Source of the DNA: an uncultured Ruminococcus sp.
GTDB taxonomy: Bacteria; Bacillota; Clostridia; Oscillospirales; Ruminococcaceae
NCBI GenBank assembly: GCA_900541495.1
Contig: UQKC01000024.1
Span: 1-33,757 of the forward strand
Length of the DNA stretch: 33,757 nucleotides
Reading direction: 5' to 3'
Shown: positions 8,206-16,712 of the stretch, piece after piece
How positions within the stretch are numbered: position 1 is the stretch's first letter
Layout of the letters: each line of letters begins with the position of its first letter
Position numbers and translations under genes: made by a program
Notes under the pieces: model-generated
Told to the model about the DNA's origin: nothing
Seen by the model: the letters and a program-made list of their open reading frames with translations, nothing else
The model's database searches: none

Positions 8206-8496
8206 ATGAAAGGATTCGGTGCAGCATTACTCGCATTGGTTTCCGCAGCAGCAGGCGCAGCCGCCGCTGTTTATGCAATGAAGAAGCACGAAGAGCTTGA
8301 ACAGTACGATTACGACTATGACGATGATGATGAGATGTACTTCGGCGATGACTGCGATGATGATTGCGATGACTGTTCTTGCAGTTCCTGCGCAAGCGAA
8401 ACACCCGAAGAGCTTGACAAGCTCGATTCCGATGAGCCTGCGGCTGCTCCTGCTCCCGAAGCAGAAGATGAAACTCCCGCAAGCGAAGATTTCTAA
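8206..8496 (+). CDS. Small membrane-anchored, acidic cysteine-rich protein of unknown function
   Basis: A 96-residue protein that I do not recognise. Residues 3-24 (FGAALLALVSAAAGAAAAVY) form one hydrophobic, alanine-rich helix, followed by KK and then a very acidic stretch (YDYDYDDDDEMYFGDD) and a cluster of five cysteines spaced through Asp and Ser (CDDDCDDCSCSSC), ending in a Pro/Ala/Glu tail. A metal-binding or redox role at the membrane face is possible but is only inference from composition. AAGGAG lies nine bases before the ATG; a TTG at 8197 is in frame but overlaps nothing useful. The gene has its own promoter and terminator and is flanked by two copies of a hairpin repeat. Confidence 0.75.
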   Translation: MKGFGAALLALVSAAAGAAAAVYAMKKHEELEQYDYDYDDDDEMYFGDDCDDDCDDCSCSSCASETPEELDKLDSDEPAAAPAPEAEDETPASEDF

Positions 8497-8515
8497 GCTT
8501 TTTTTGCAAAGATCA

Positions 8516-8553
8516 AGCCGCATATCCTTTTATGGGATATGCGGCTGTTTTTT
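8516..8553 (+). terminator. Terminator of the small acidic protein gene
   Basis: Arms 8516-8527 and 8535-8546 (AGCCGCATATCC and complement) form a 12-bp GC-rich stem with a seven-base loop, followed by GTTTTTTT. It begins 20 bases after the stop codon. Confidence 0.93.
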
Positions 8554-8574
8554 TACTTATCCAAGTTTTATTAA

Positions 8575-8616
8575 TAGAAAAGCCGTACAAAACCTTTTAA
8601 GCGATTTTGTACGGCT
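8575..8616 (-). terminator. Probable terminator of the che operon
   Basis: AGCCGTACAAAA (8581-8592) and TTTTGTACGGCT (8605-8616) form a 12-bp perfect stem. Read leftwards it is followed by TTTTCTATT, which suits the end of the cheA-W-R-B transcript about 140 bases past the cheB stop. The opposite side has AAAATTTT and fits less well. Confidence 0.65.
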
Positions 8617-8706
8617 AAAATTTTCATTTATTAAGCGTGATATGGTGCAAAATCTCAACTTACGATTTGTCAAGTTTTCCGCAAACACATTTTACGCAAA
8701 ACCGAA

Positions 8707-8756
8707 CACAGCAAAGCGGAGCGTGGCTCAAATTGCCCGCAGGGGCTTCCCTGCTA
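8707..8756. repeat. Repeat with compact GC hairpin, copy 2, touching the cheB stop codon
   Basis: Related to 8137-8188. The hairpin 8739-8754 (GCAGGG-GCTT-CCCTGC) ends inside the cheB stop codon (8754-8756), so on the minus strand the repeat begins exactly where cheB ends. Confidence 0.65.
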
Positions 8757-9866
8757 TTTCCACCCCGTCGCAAGCTTGTGAACGAGCGCTGCGCCTATCT
8801 TTGAAAGCGGCAGCTGCTCTGTGCAAGCACCGAGCTTGTATGCTTCCATAGGCATACCGTAAACAACGCAGCTTTCCTTGTCCTGACCTATCGTGTAAGC
8901 GCCTTTTTGATGTATCTTCAGCAGACCCTGTGCGCCGTCAGCACCCATTCCCGTGAGAAGCGCCGCCGCAGTCTTTGCGCCGACCGTTTCGGCAACGCTG
9001 CGGAACAGAACATCTACCGACGGGCAGTGTCCCGAAACCTTTTCGCCCTCGTAGCACTTCACATAGTAGCCCTTTGCGTCCTTTTTCAGTTCAAGCTGAA
9101 CTCCGCCTGCTCCGATTATGCAGTCGCCCTGCATTACTCTTGCACCGTCAAAAGCCTCACGCACACGGACAGCACAGCTCTTGTCGAGCCGCTCCGCATA
9201 CATTCGCGTGAAAACAGGCGGCATATGCTGAACGACAACAACGGGCGGCATATTGTCGGGGAACGATTTTATAACACATTCAAGCGCGTCCGTTCCTCCC
9301 GTTGAAGCGCCGAGAGCCACAACGTAGCCCTCCGCCGCACGTTTGTCGAGCATAGCTATATCTGCCTTGTCGGGCAATTCCGGAACAGCCTTTTTCAGTG
9401 TATTTGCAGCCTGCTCGGGCGGAGCGGAAAGTCCGTCTGCCATTGTTTGCGCAGTCCTTTTTCTATAATTTGCAGGGTTTCCTGCCGCGATGATAGCTTT
9501 GGTCGCAATAATGCTCGCGAAAGTACCGAACTCGTTGTTTCGGCTCGGTTTGAGCATAAAATCCGCCGCGCCTGCCTTTTTGGCATCAGCTTCGGAGAAA
9601 TTTCCGTTCGCCGTCACCATTATGCATGGCACAGGGTACTGCGACATAAGCTCCTTAACGAACTCGAAGCCGTTCATTTTCGGCATTTCAACGTCGATTA
9701 TCATAACATCGGGCTTCAGCTCGGAAACCATATCCTTGGCTTCAAAAGCATCGCTTGCAGTCCCGACTACTTCGAGCGAGTGGCTCTCCGACAACTTCTG
9801 CGCAAGCGCTTCGCGAAAAAGCCGCGAATCATCGACGATTATCAGTTTTTTCTTTTTAATACTCAT
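8754..9866 (-). CDS. cheB: Chemotaxis protein-glutamate methylesterase/glutamine deamidase CheB
   Basis: A 370-residue response regulator-esterase that removes methyl groups from chemoreceptors when phosphorylated by CheA. The receiver domain (about 7-125) has the acidic pair in IIVDDSRLF, the phospho-acceptor Asp in MIIDVEMPKMNG, a Thr in MVTANG and the conserved Lys in LKPSR. A variable linker follows, then the esterase domain with the catalytic Ser in GASTGGTDAL, His in VVVQHMPP and Asp in LTGMGADGAQG. It is the last gene of cheA-W-R-B, 30 bases after cheR. No good ribosome site is seen before the ATG, so it may depend on coupling with cheR. Confidence 0.96.
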   Translation of the reverse strand: MSIKKKKLIIVDDSRLFREALAQKLSESHSLEVVGTASDAFEAKDMVSELKPDVMIIDVEMPKMNGFEFVKELMSQYPVPCIMVTANGNFSEADAKKAGAADFMLKPSRNNEFGTFASIIATKAIIAAGNPANYRKRTAQTMADGLSAPPEQAANTLKKAVPELPDKADIAMLDKRAAEGYVVALGASTGGTDALECVIKSFPDNMPPVVVVQHMPPVFTRMYAERLDKSCAVRVREAFDGARVMQGDCIIGAGGVQLELKKDAKGYYVKCYEGEKVSGHCPSVDVLFRSVAETVGAKTAAALLTGMGADGAQGLLKIHQKGAYTIGQDKESCVVYGMPMEAYKLGACTEQLPLSKIGAALVHKLATGWK

Positions 9867-9896
9867 AGAATATATTTATGAATGGCTTAAAACCGT

Positions 9897-10718
9897 TCAT
9901 ACCTTTTTATCGCTGCTTATTTTTCTGTAAACGGCAGGCTTGATGTAGGTGTAGCGTGTGCCTTTTCCTACGCTCTCCGCGTGTCCGACATAGAGATAGC
10001 CGCCCTCTTTTGTAACATCGTAGAAGCGTTCAACAAGAGCATTCTTCGTGTCCATTTCAAAATAGATCATAACGTTTCGGCAGCTTATGAGATCGTATTT
10101 TCTTCCGACAGGTATCTTATCCATAAGATTGAACTGGCGGAATTCGATCATTTTGCGGAGCTTATCCGATGCCTGATAGGTGTTCGCATCGAGCTTGGTG
10201 AAATATTTCGTCACCCAGGCCGCGGGAACGTCTTTCATCTGGTCGGCAGTGTAAACTCCCGAAGAAGCAGCCGCGAGAACGTCGGTGTCAAGGTCGGTCG
10301 CAAGTATGCGTATCACCCAACCCTTGCCTGCGAAGTATTCATCTATCGTCATCGCAAGGGTGTATGGCTCTTGACCCGTGGACGAAGCGGCACACCATAC
10401 ATTGAGCGTTTTATCCTTGTTCGTCTTTTCAAAATAAGGCAGAAGCGTTGTTTTGAGATACTCAAAATGCTCGGGTTCACGCATAAAATATGTGTGATTG
10501 GTGGTCAGCTTGTTGACAAGCTGCATCATTTCCTTTCCCGTCTTGTCGGCAAAGGCAAAATCGATGAACTCCTTGAAGGTCTTGAATCCGCGCGAGGAAA
10601 CCATGTTTGAAAGTCTGCCCTCAATAAGAACTCTTTTCTTTTCAAGATTTATCCCGTAGTTTTTCTTCATAAAATCTACAAGACGGTAAAAATCATCATC
10701 TGTAAGTTTAAGCAGCAT
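9897..10718 (-). CDS. cheR: Chemoreceptor glutamate methyltransferase CheR
   Basis: A 273-residue SAM-dependent enzyme that methylates glutamates on chemoreceptors for adaptation. The N-terminal helical domain (about 1-75, LTDDDFYRLVDFMKKNYGINL) precedes the Rossmann domain with the SAM motif VWCAASSTGQEPYTLAM, the ILATDLDTDVL acidic strand and the ISCRNVMIYF motif near the C-terminus. The AASSTGQEP form is close to the usual GCSTGEEP. It sits between cheW and cheB; GGAG lies about 12 bases upstream of the start. Confidence 0.96.
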   Translation of the reverse strand: MLLKLTDDDFYRLVDFMKKNYGINLEKKRVLIEGRLSNMVSSRGFKTFKEFIDFAFADKTGKEMMQLVNKLTTNHTYFMREPEHFEYLKTTLLPYFEKTNKDKTLNVWCAASSTGQEPYTLAMTIDEYFAGKGWVIRILATDLDTDVLAAASSGVYTADQMKDVPAAWVTKYFTKLDANTYQASDKLRKMIEFRQFNLMDKIPVGRKYDLISCRNVMIYFEMDTKNALVERFYDVTKEGGYLYVGHAESVGKGTRYTYIKPAVYRKISSDKKV

Positions 10719-10776
10719 TTTATTTTTGCTCCGTGAAAAATTTTTTATTCGTAATGAATGTTATTCATAATGAATG

Positions 10777-11259
10777 TTATTCATTTGATACGAGCTTATG
10801 ACAGTCGAGGAGAAGCTTTATCTCGTCCTCGAAGTTGATAATGCTCTTTATATAGTGGTTGGCGTTGACGTTCCTGCTGTCGGGAACTTTGCTGATAATA
10901 TTCTTGTCGGCAACGATAACTTCCTGAACGCGGTCAACGATAACGCCCACCTGCTCGCCGCTCTCGAATTCGAGAACAATAATGCAGGTTCTGTCGTCGT
11001 AAGGGATCTCTTCCATTCCGAAGCGCTTTCTGATGCTGATAACGGGAACTATCTTACCGCGGAGGTTGATAACGCCCTTTATGTAATCGGGTATCTTCGG
11101 AACGACTGTTATCTGTTCAATGCTGATGATCTCGTTGATGAACTCGATCTCAATGCCGTATGTTTTTTCGCCGATAGTGAAGAAAAGTATCTCCGTTCCG
11201 TCAGCGGTAAAGGTCTTTTTCTTATCGGCGGTATAAATTTCATCGCTCATTTTATTCAT
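10777..11259 (-). CDS. cheW: Chemotaxis adaptor protein CheW
   Basis: A 160-residue adaptor joining CheA to chemoreceptors. The CheW fold spans about residues 20-158: EILFFTIGEKTYGIEIEFINEI, then IPDYIKGVINLRGKIVPVISI with the conserved NLRG turn, and VGVIVDRVQEV. The first 20 residues are a charged extension. Two close ATGs are possible (11259 and 11250); AAAGGA is very near the first and 11 bases from the second, so the start may be nine bases downstream. It lies between cheA and cheR. Confidence 0.95.
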   Translation of the reverse strand: MNKMSDEIYTADKKKTFTADGTEILFFTIGEKTYGIEIEFINEIISIEQITVVPKIPDYIKGVINLRGKIVPVISIRKRFGMEEIPYDDRTCIIVLEFESGEQVGVIVDRVQEVIVADKNIISKVPDSRNVNANHYIKSIINFEDEIKLLLDCHKLVSNE

Positions 11260-11332
11260 CTTCCTTTGAGTTATTCGGGACTGTATCAGAGCTCCCGTAG
11301 GCTCTTTATCAAATGCGGTTAAAAGTGTTCAA

Positions 11333-13744
11333 TCAAAATCCGCCGAGGATATTTGCAACATCGAGAATGATAGTGATAGAACCGTCACCGAGGATAGAGC
11401 AGCCTGCCATACCGTTCTGCTTAACATTGAAGTTATTGAGAAGCGAGGAGAACGGCTTAACAACGACCTGCTGTTCACCGATAAGCTCATCGGCGAAGAT
11501 ACAAGCACACTTGCCCTCTGCTTCGGCGAGGATAACGATGCCCTCATAAAGATCTGTAGTCTTCGGTTCAAGGTCATAGATATCATAAAGTCTGATAAGC
11601 GGGAAGCACTCGCCTCTTATCATTATCATTTCCTTGCCGTCGGTGTCCTTGATAAGCTGGTTAGGCTTTACCTTGAAGGATTCTCTGATAGAATTTATCG
11701 GGATAGTGAAGATAGACTGACCAACGGAAACTTCCATACCGTCAACAATGGAGAGTGAGAGCGGGATCTTTATGATGAACTGGCTTCCCTCGCCCCACTT
11801 GGAGTCAACGGAAACCGAGCCGCCGACCTTTTCGATGTTCTTCTTAACAACGTCCATTCCAACGCCTCTGCCCGAATATTCGGTGACCTGATCATTGGTG
11901 GAGAAGCCGGGGAGCATTATCATATTGTATATTTCTTTATCAGTATATTCGCTGATAGGCTTTGTAAGAAGTCCGTTCTTTTCAGCCTTTTCAATGACTT
12001 TCTGAGCATTGATGCCTGCACCGTCATCGGCAACAACGATGATAACTTCGTTTGAGGAATTGTATGCGGAAAGGGTGATCTTGCCCTTTGCAGGCTTGCC
12101 TCTTGCGATTCTGTCCTCAACGTGTTCCTCGATGCCGTGGTCCATAGAGTTTCTTACCATGTGCATAAGAGGGTCATTGAGCTGGTCGATAATGGACTTG
12201 TCCACTTCTGTTTCTTCGCCCTCGAATACAAGGTCAACGTCCTTGCCGAGCTTGACCTTCATATCACGGACGATACGGGTCATCTTGTTGAACGCGCCCG
12301 AAATAGGAACCATTCGTATCGACATAACGGTATCCTGAAGCTCGGAGTTGAGCTTTCTGAGCTGACGTGCGGATTTCTGGAAGTTATCAAGGCGAAGTCC
12401 CTTTAAGTCGGGGTTGGAAGTTACCATAGCTTCGGTGATAACAATTTCGCCTACGAGGTCAAGGAGCGTATCGAGCTTGTTAAGGTTTACGGAAATGAGC
12501 GACTGCTTTGCGCCCGAACCCTTGTTGCCGAGCATATTGTTGATCTGCTCAACGGATTTCTTCTCAGGCTGTGCGGCAGGCTTTGCTGCAGGTGCAGGTG
12601 TAGGAGCGGCCGCCTGTGCAGGTGTTGCTGTCGGAGCAGCCTGTGCGGGAGCGGCGGGAGCAGCGGCAGGAGTGCTGTCGGAGGAAAGTATCTCGCAGCA
12701 TTTTACGTTCGGGCTGCCGTTGATAGCGCGGATAACGCCCTTTGGGTCGTCCGCTTCAAAATGTATCATAAATCCGTTGTCGATGATAGTCTGTGCTGTT
12801 GCGGAGTTCTCTTCGATATCCGCAGGCTCGTATGAGAGCGACTTGCACTTGTCCTTGATATTGTTGATAACGATGAGCGCACGGAGATTCTCCATTTTGC
12901 AGTCTTCCTCAAACGTTACCTTGACGTTTATCTTGCCGACAAGCTCCACAACTCTGCCTCTTTCGGTTATGTGATAGGATTTTACGTTGGAACATTCACC
13001 AATAAGGCTTATAATGCTGTCGATATCCATATCGGAAGAGGGCTTGAACTTTATGATAAAACCGTTTTCGATGATATCCTTTGCGGTTTCGGGGTTGGTT
13101 TCGATATCGGCAGGGATATATTCAAGCTTTTCGCAATCCTCTGCAATCTTGTTTACAACGAGGAGCGCGCGGAGATTTTCCATTTTGCAGTCATCGTCGA
13201 AAGTTACCTGTACGGTCGTAAGGTCACCGTCAGCGACCGATGCAGCGGCAGGTGCGCTTGTCTGCGCAGGAGCGGGAGCAGCAGGAGCAGGGGCAGCTGT
13301 CGGAGCAGCCGAAGCCGCAGGAGCAGAAGCACCGCCTTTAAGTACAGCAGCGAAAGCTTCGATCTTCTGCATTATCGCTGTGAAGTCAGTCGGTGTGTAT
13401 TCGTCCTCCTGAATGAGTTCTATCTCTGCTTTGAGAAGGTCGGACGCCGAGAAAAGGATATCGTAAAGTGCGTTCATATCGGAGATAACAGGGTTTTCCT
13501 CACGGATAACATAGAACATATCCTCGATGCTGTGCGCTAACTTTGACATATTGTCAAGACCCATCATCGCAGACGAGCCCTTTATAGTATGCATCGTTCG
13601 GAAAATTTCGTTGATCTCTTCGGTCGAAAATGAATGCTCACTCTCGGTCTTCATAAGTATCTGGTCAAGCTGTTCGAGTAAGGAAGTGGTTTCAAATATG
13701 TACACATCGACCATTGATTCCATACCGGCTTCAAATTTTGCCAT
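11333..13744 (-). CDS. cheA: Chemotaxis histidine kinase CheA with two tandem P2-type domains
   Basis: An 803-residue kinase that autophosphorylates in response to receptor signals and passes phosphate to CheY and CheB. Domains in order: P1 Hpt (1-135) with phospho-site His52 in MHTIKGSSAM; an Ala/Pro linker; a P2-like domain (174-262); a second P2-like domain (270-352) sharing VTFxxDCKMENLRAL; another Ala/Pro linker (about 355-395); P3 dimerisation (about 412-480); P4 ATPase with the N box LNDPLMHMVRNSMDHG, G1 VADDGAG and G2 SGRGVGM; and P5 CheW-like to the end. The start at 13744 follows AGGTAGGTG; a longer frame to 13834 has no support. The doubled P2 domain is the odd point. Confidence 0.96.
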   Translation of the reverse strand: MAKFEAGMESMVDVYIFETTSLLEQLDQILMKTESEHSFSTEEINEIFRTMHTIKGSSAMMGLDNMSKLAHSIEDMFYVIREENPVISDMNALYDILFSASDLLKAEIELIQEDEYTPTDFTAIMQKIEAFAAVLKGGASAPAASAAPTAAPAPAAPAPAQTSAPAAASVADGDLTTVQVTFDDDCKMENLRALLVVNKIAEDCEKLEYIPADIETNPETAKDIIENGFIIKFKPSSDMDIDSIISLIGECSNVKSYHITERGRVVELVGKINVKVTFEEDCKMENLRALIVINNIKDKCKSLSYEPADIEENSATAQTIIDNGFMIHFEADDPKGVIRAINGSPNVKCCEILSSDSTPAAAPAAPAQAAPTATPAQAAAPTPAPAAKPAAQPEKKSVEQINNMLGNKGSGAKQSLISVNLNKLDTLLDLVGEIVITEAMVTSNPDLKGLRLDNFQKSARQLRKLNSELQDTVMSIRMVPISGAFNKMTRIVRDMKVKLGKDVDLVFEGEETEVDKSIIDQLNDPLMHMVRNSMDHGIEEHVEDRIARGKPAKGKITLSAYNSSNEVIIVVADDGAGINAQKVIEKAEKNGLLTKPISEYTDKEIYNMIMLPGFSTNDQVTEYSGRGVGMDVVKKNIEKVGGSVSVDSKWGEGSQFIIKIPLSLSIVDGMEVSVGQSIFTIPINSIRESFKVKPNQLIKDTDGKEMIMIRGECFPLIRLYDIYDLEPKTTDLYEGIVILAEAEGKCACIFADELIGEQQVVVKPFSSLLNNFNVKQNGMAGCSILGDGSITIILDVANILGGF

Positions 13745-13908
13745 TTTTAAGCACCTACCTGTTTGATTAATAATTGCGGGGAACGCTCCTTGCGAATTTG
13801 CACTGCCGCTCCGCTTTGTTTTTGATAAAGTCAAGCCGTGTCATAAAACCGCACACGGATAAGGGTTGGTCAGCCGCCAACAAATTTAAAAATTCTTGCT
13901 GAAATGTA

Positions 13909-13937
13909 TTGCCGTTCGGTAAAAATTGTGTTATAAT
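13909..13937 (+). promoter_or_regulatory. SigA-type promoter facing the YlqG-like gene
   Basis: TTGCCG (13909-13914) and TATAAT (13932-13937), 17 bases apart, would start RNA near 13944 and give a leader of about 295 nucleotides to the ATG at 14240. Between 13745 and 14239 no gene is seen; the rest is AT-rich sequence without other recognisable structure. Confidence 0.7.
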
Positions 13938-14002
13938 GGTATCTGAACATTTAAATGGACCGTAAAAATCGACTCCGAGCCATTATTATTCACAATATAT
14001 AC

Positions 14003-14031
14003 ATTATACAATATTTTTCCCGTCTTAACAA
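14003..14031 (-). promoter_or_regulatory. SigA-type promoter of the cheAWRB operon
   Basis: On the minus strand TTGTTA (14031-14026) and TATAAT (14008-14003) lie 17 bases apart, giving a start near 13996 and a leader of about 250 nucleotides to cheA. It points into the promoter at 13909-13937, so the two promoters face each other. No SigD-type motility promoter was found. Confidence 0.65.
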
Positions 14032-14239
14032 GGCTTTCTCAGGAGAACTTTTCCACTATTTTTAGTTTATTTTGCACAAAAATCAATGCTTTGATTTTAA
14101 AAATCGTCAAGTAAAAATCAAGTCTTGCAATCACAAAAACCAGTGTGGAAAACTCAAAAATTATGTGAATTTTGCACAAATATATATAAAATTTCAACGC
14201 TTTTACAGTACACAAAAAATCATTAAGGAGCGATAGAGA

Positions 14240-16369
14240 ATGTCCGATCTGCTTAATATTACAACCCCTGTTGCGCCTAAAAACTATGATTTTTCGCCGA
14301 AAAACAACCCTCAGCAGACCCAGACCGACCAAGTCTTCAACCTCGGCGACACTACAAAGGTACAGAAATCGACCGAGCGCAATCAGGAATACACAAACCA
14401 GGACAACAAGGACGGCTCGATCCTCAACACCGATATCACGCCTGCCAAAGACCCTGCCGCAGGGATAAACGTCCTCCGCTCTATCATCGGCGAAGAAACG
14501 CTGTCCGCCCTGCGCGAAAGCGGCTCTGCCGATGTCCTCAACAAAGTGACGGAATTCGCCAATGAGGTAATGCTCAAGCCTGCAAATGTTTCGGGCGATA
14601 TGATAGCACAGGAGAAGCAGTCCACAGCATTCAGCGACCCTATCTGGGGCAATATGAAGGATATGCTTATGAAAACGGGTTCGAGTGACGTAGGCGAGGC
14701 TGTTTTGCAGTTCACCAAAGCCGCCGCAGACGCTTCCGCCCGTGACAGCATTGTAACTTCCGTTGCGGAAAATCTGCGCTATCTCTCCGATACAGCCGCA
14801 CCGACACGTTCACTTGCGCAGCGGCTCACCGGGCTCGCGGACGGACTTACAAAGGATAATTTCAACGAAATGAAGGGCGAAATGCTCTCTCTCCTCAACG
14901 AGCTTCGCGGAAGCCTTCTTATGAACGACAAGACCGAGAACCTCATTTCGCTTGCGATATACAACATCTCACGCTTCAACGGAAGCACTTCGGCGCTCGG
15001 CGAAAGCTTCAACGCCATTCTCGATATGACACCGAATCAGGAGCAGGCGGACGCTCTCCGTCAGCTTTTTATGAACTACATAGAAAATGCCGATCTGCCG
15101 ACCGATATAAAGCTTGCTTCGCTGAACACTATCGTCCAAGGCTCGGCTTCACCGTTCAGTTCGCTTTCGCTGTTGGCGGAAAAAGTCGGTGCGGCTCTCA
15201 ACGAATCGGCTGTACCTTTGGAGCTTCTTATGAAAAATGCGGAGAACATCGCCTCGGACGGCGGACTTGATTCTCTGCGTCAGCTGTTCTCGCAGATGCT
15301 CCCATCGTCAATGAGCGGCGCACTAAACAATATTCTTAAAAGCTACGATTCAACAGGCAATGTGGCTTCGCTCATCGACCGACTCAGCATTATGATAAAC
15401 TCCGTCGATGATATGGATAAGAAAACTATGCTCGCCGACAAGACGAACGAAATTCTCGCGAACCTGCCTTTCCTCGAGAAAGACGTTTCGTTCGCTTCGG
15501 ATTCGATTTTAAATCAGCAGTCACTTATTTTGCTCTCGCAGAAGCTTGGCACGAACCTCAACGAAGCGCTCGCCGCAACAACTCCTCAGCGGCTTTCGGC
15601 TATGCTTTCCACCATTGAAACGCAGTCGGGTTCGGCTTCGATAAGAAACGTCTTTGGATCGATACTTCCGCAGTCCGAGCTCAACGAGCTCAACCTTATC
15701 CTGCGAAGCTTCAACGCAACGGGCGACCTCAACAAGCTTATCGATAATCTGAGCATTGCGCTCAATTCCGTCAATGATATGGATAAAAAGATTATCCTTG
15801 CACAAAGTATAAATCAGATGTTGAGCGGTCTTACTTCCGCAGACGGAATTAAATACAAGCCGCCGACATCAATGGAAAATCTTATGGATTTTCTCTCGAA
15901 AAATATAAACGATTCTTCGCTCAAATCGCTTTCGTCAATGAGCCGCTCGGATATGATGCAGGGATTCCTCTCAACTCCGGGAGCGATGACACCCCTTCTC
16001 CACTTCCTCGTGCCGATAAATGACGGCGGTTTCAAGGCTTTCGGCGAGCTTTGGGTAGACCCCGATGCCGAAAGCAGGACGGCAGGCGAAGACTCGCGCC
16101 AGATGTTCCTCTGCTTTGAGATCGAGGACGTCGGATACTTTGAACTTGAACTTCGCTCTTACGGAAAAAAGCTGAATGTTTCGCTCCTCTGCCCGTCGGG
16201 AACGGAGGGCGTTTTCAAGCCGCTCCGTGACAGCATACCGAAGATAGCTTCGGCGAGCGGATATTCCATGGAAAATACGACTATCGGAACGGTAATAAAG
16301 CGGCGCGATCTTACGCAGGTATTCCCGAAGATCCGTGAAAAAAGGAGCGGTCTGAATGTCAAGATATAG
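14240..16369 (+). CDS. FliK/YlqG-like large protein with an internal duplication
   Basis: A 709-residue protein without signal peptide or membrane segment. The first 90 residues are polar and low-complexity (many Gln, Thr, Asn, Asp). The centre is helical and holds a duplication of about 100 residues: about 310-412 (LLAEKVGAALNES to LANLPF) and about 430-530 (LLSQKLGTNLNEA to MLSGL), with LNNILKSYDSTGNVASLIDR matching LNLILRSFNATGDLNKLIDN. The C-terminal 130 residues (FGELWVDPD...FELELRSYGKKLNVSLLCPS) resemble the FliK/YlqG C-terminal domain. Its stop overlaps the YlqH-like gene by 14 bases, repeating the ylqG-ylqH pair of Bacillus. The FliK relation is inferred from that pairing and the fold pattern. 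AAGGAG lies nine bases upstream. Confidence 0.7.
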   Translation: MSDLLNITTPVAPKNYDFSPKNNPQQTQTDQVFNLGDTTKVQKSTERNQEYTNQDNKDGSILNTDITPAKDPAAGINVLRSIIGEETLSALRESGSADVLNKVTEFANEVMLKPANVSGDMIAQEKQSTAFSDPIWGNMKDMLMKTGSSDVGEAVLQFTKAAADASARDSIVTSVAENLRYLSDTAAPTRSLAQRLTGLADGLTKDNFNEMKGEMLSLLNELRGSLLMNDKTENLISLAIYNISRFNGSTSALGESFNAILDMTPNQEQADALRQLFMNYIENADLPTDIKLASLNTIVQGSASPFSSLSLLAEKVGAALNESAVPLELLMKNAENIASDGGLDSLRQLFSQMLPSSMSGALNNILKSYDSTGNVASLIDRLSIMINSVDDMDKKTMLADKTNEILANLPFLEKDVSFASDSILNQQSLILLSQKLGTNLNEALAATTPQRLSAMLSTIETQSGSASIRNVFGSILPQSELNELNLILRSFNATGDLNKLIDNLSIALNSVNDMDKKIILAQSINQMLSGLTSADGIKYKPPTSMENLMDFLSKNINDSSLKSLSSMSRSDMMQGFLSTPGAMTPLLHFLVPINDGGFKAFGELWVDPDAESRTAGEDSRQMFLCFEIEDVGYFELELRSYGKKLNVSLLCPSGTEGVFKPLRDSIPKIASASGYSMENTTIGTVIKRRDLTQVFPKIREKRSGLNVKI

Positions 16370-16637
16370 AAAGCCTATCACGAACGGCGCGGCAGTCGCG
16401 CTCAAATACAATCCCGAGCAGGACTACTCCCCCGTTGTTGTCGCATCGGGTCACGGCAAGGTCGCAGAGCGCATCATAAACCTTGCGGAAGAAAATGGCG
16501 TTCCCGTTTACCGTGACGATTCCACGGCGGCAATGCTTACAATGCTGAGCGTCGGCGAGGGTATCCCTCCCGAGCTTTATCAGGTTGTTGCAGGGATATA
16601 TGTTCAGGTCGTTGCACTTGCGAAAAAGCAGTTTTAA
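16356..16637 (+). CDS. YlqH-like protein: stand-alone FlhB C-terminal (export switch) domain
   Basis: A 93-residue protein equal to the cytoplasmic C-terminal part of FlhB/YscU: AAVALKYNPEQDYSPVVVASGHGKVAERIINLAEENGVPVYRDDSTAAML, then VGEGIPPELYQVVAGIYVQVV. In FlhB the equivalent region follows the NPTH autocleavage site and helps switch substrate export; here the matching stretch reads KYNPEQDYSPVV, so no NPTH cleavage motif is present. Such orphan domains (YlqH in Bacillus) occur outside flagellar clusters. The gene starts inside the end of the YlqG-like gene with AAGGAG in front, so the two are translated together. A 34-bp palindromic element lies two bases after its stop codon. Confidence 0.88.
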   Translation: MSRYRKPITNGAAVALKYNPEQDYSPVVVASGHGKVAERIINLAEENGVPVYRDDSTAAMLTMLSVGEGIPPELYQVVAGIYVQVVALAKKQF

Positions 16638-16639
16638 TA

Positions 16640-16673
16640 CTAATTTTTAATCAAAGTGTAGGCAAAAAATCAG
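16640..16673. repeat. 34-bp TA-flanked palindromic mini-element, copy 1
   Basis: It starts CTAATTTTTAATCAAAGTG and ends AAAAATCAG, with TA on both sides (16638-16639 and 16674-16675). Copies: the inverse at 32504-32537 and a longer form at 31661-31756. It lies two bases after the YlqH-like stop. Confidence 0.75.
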
Positions 16674-16712
16674 TATAAACCATTTTTCATTTTTGAAAGG
16701 ATACTATTATAT

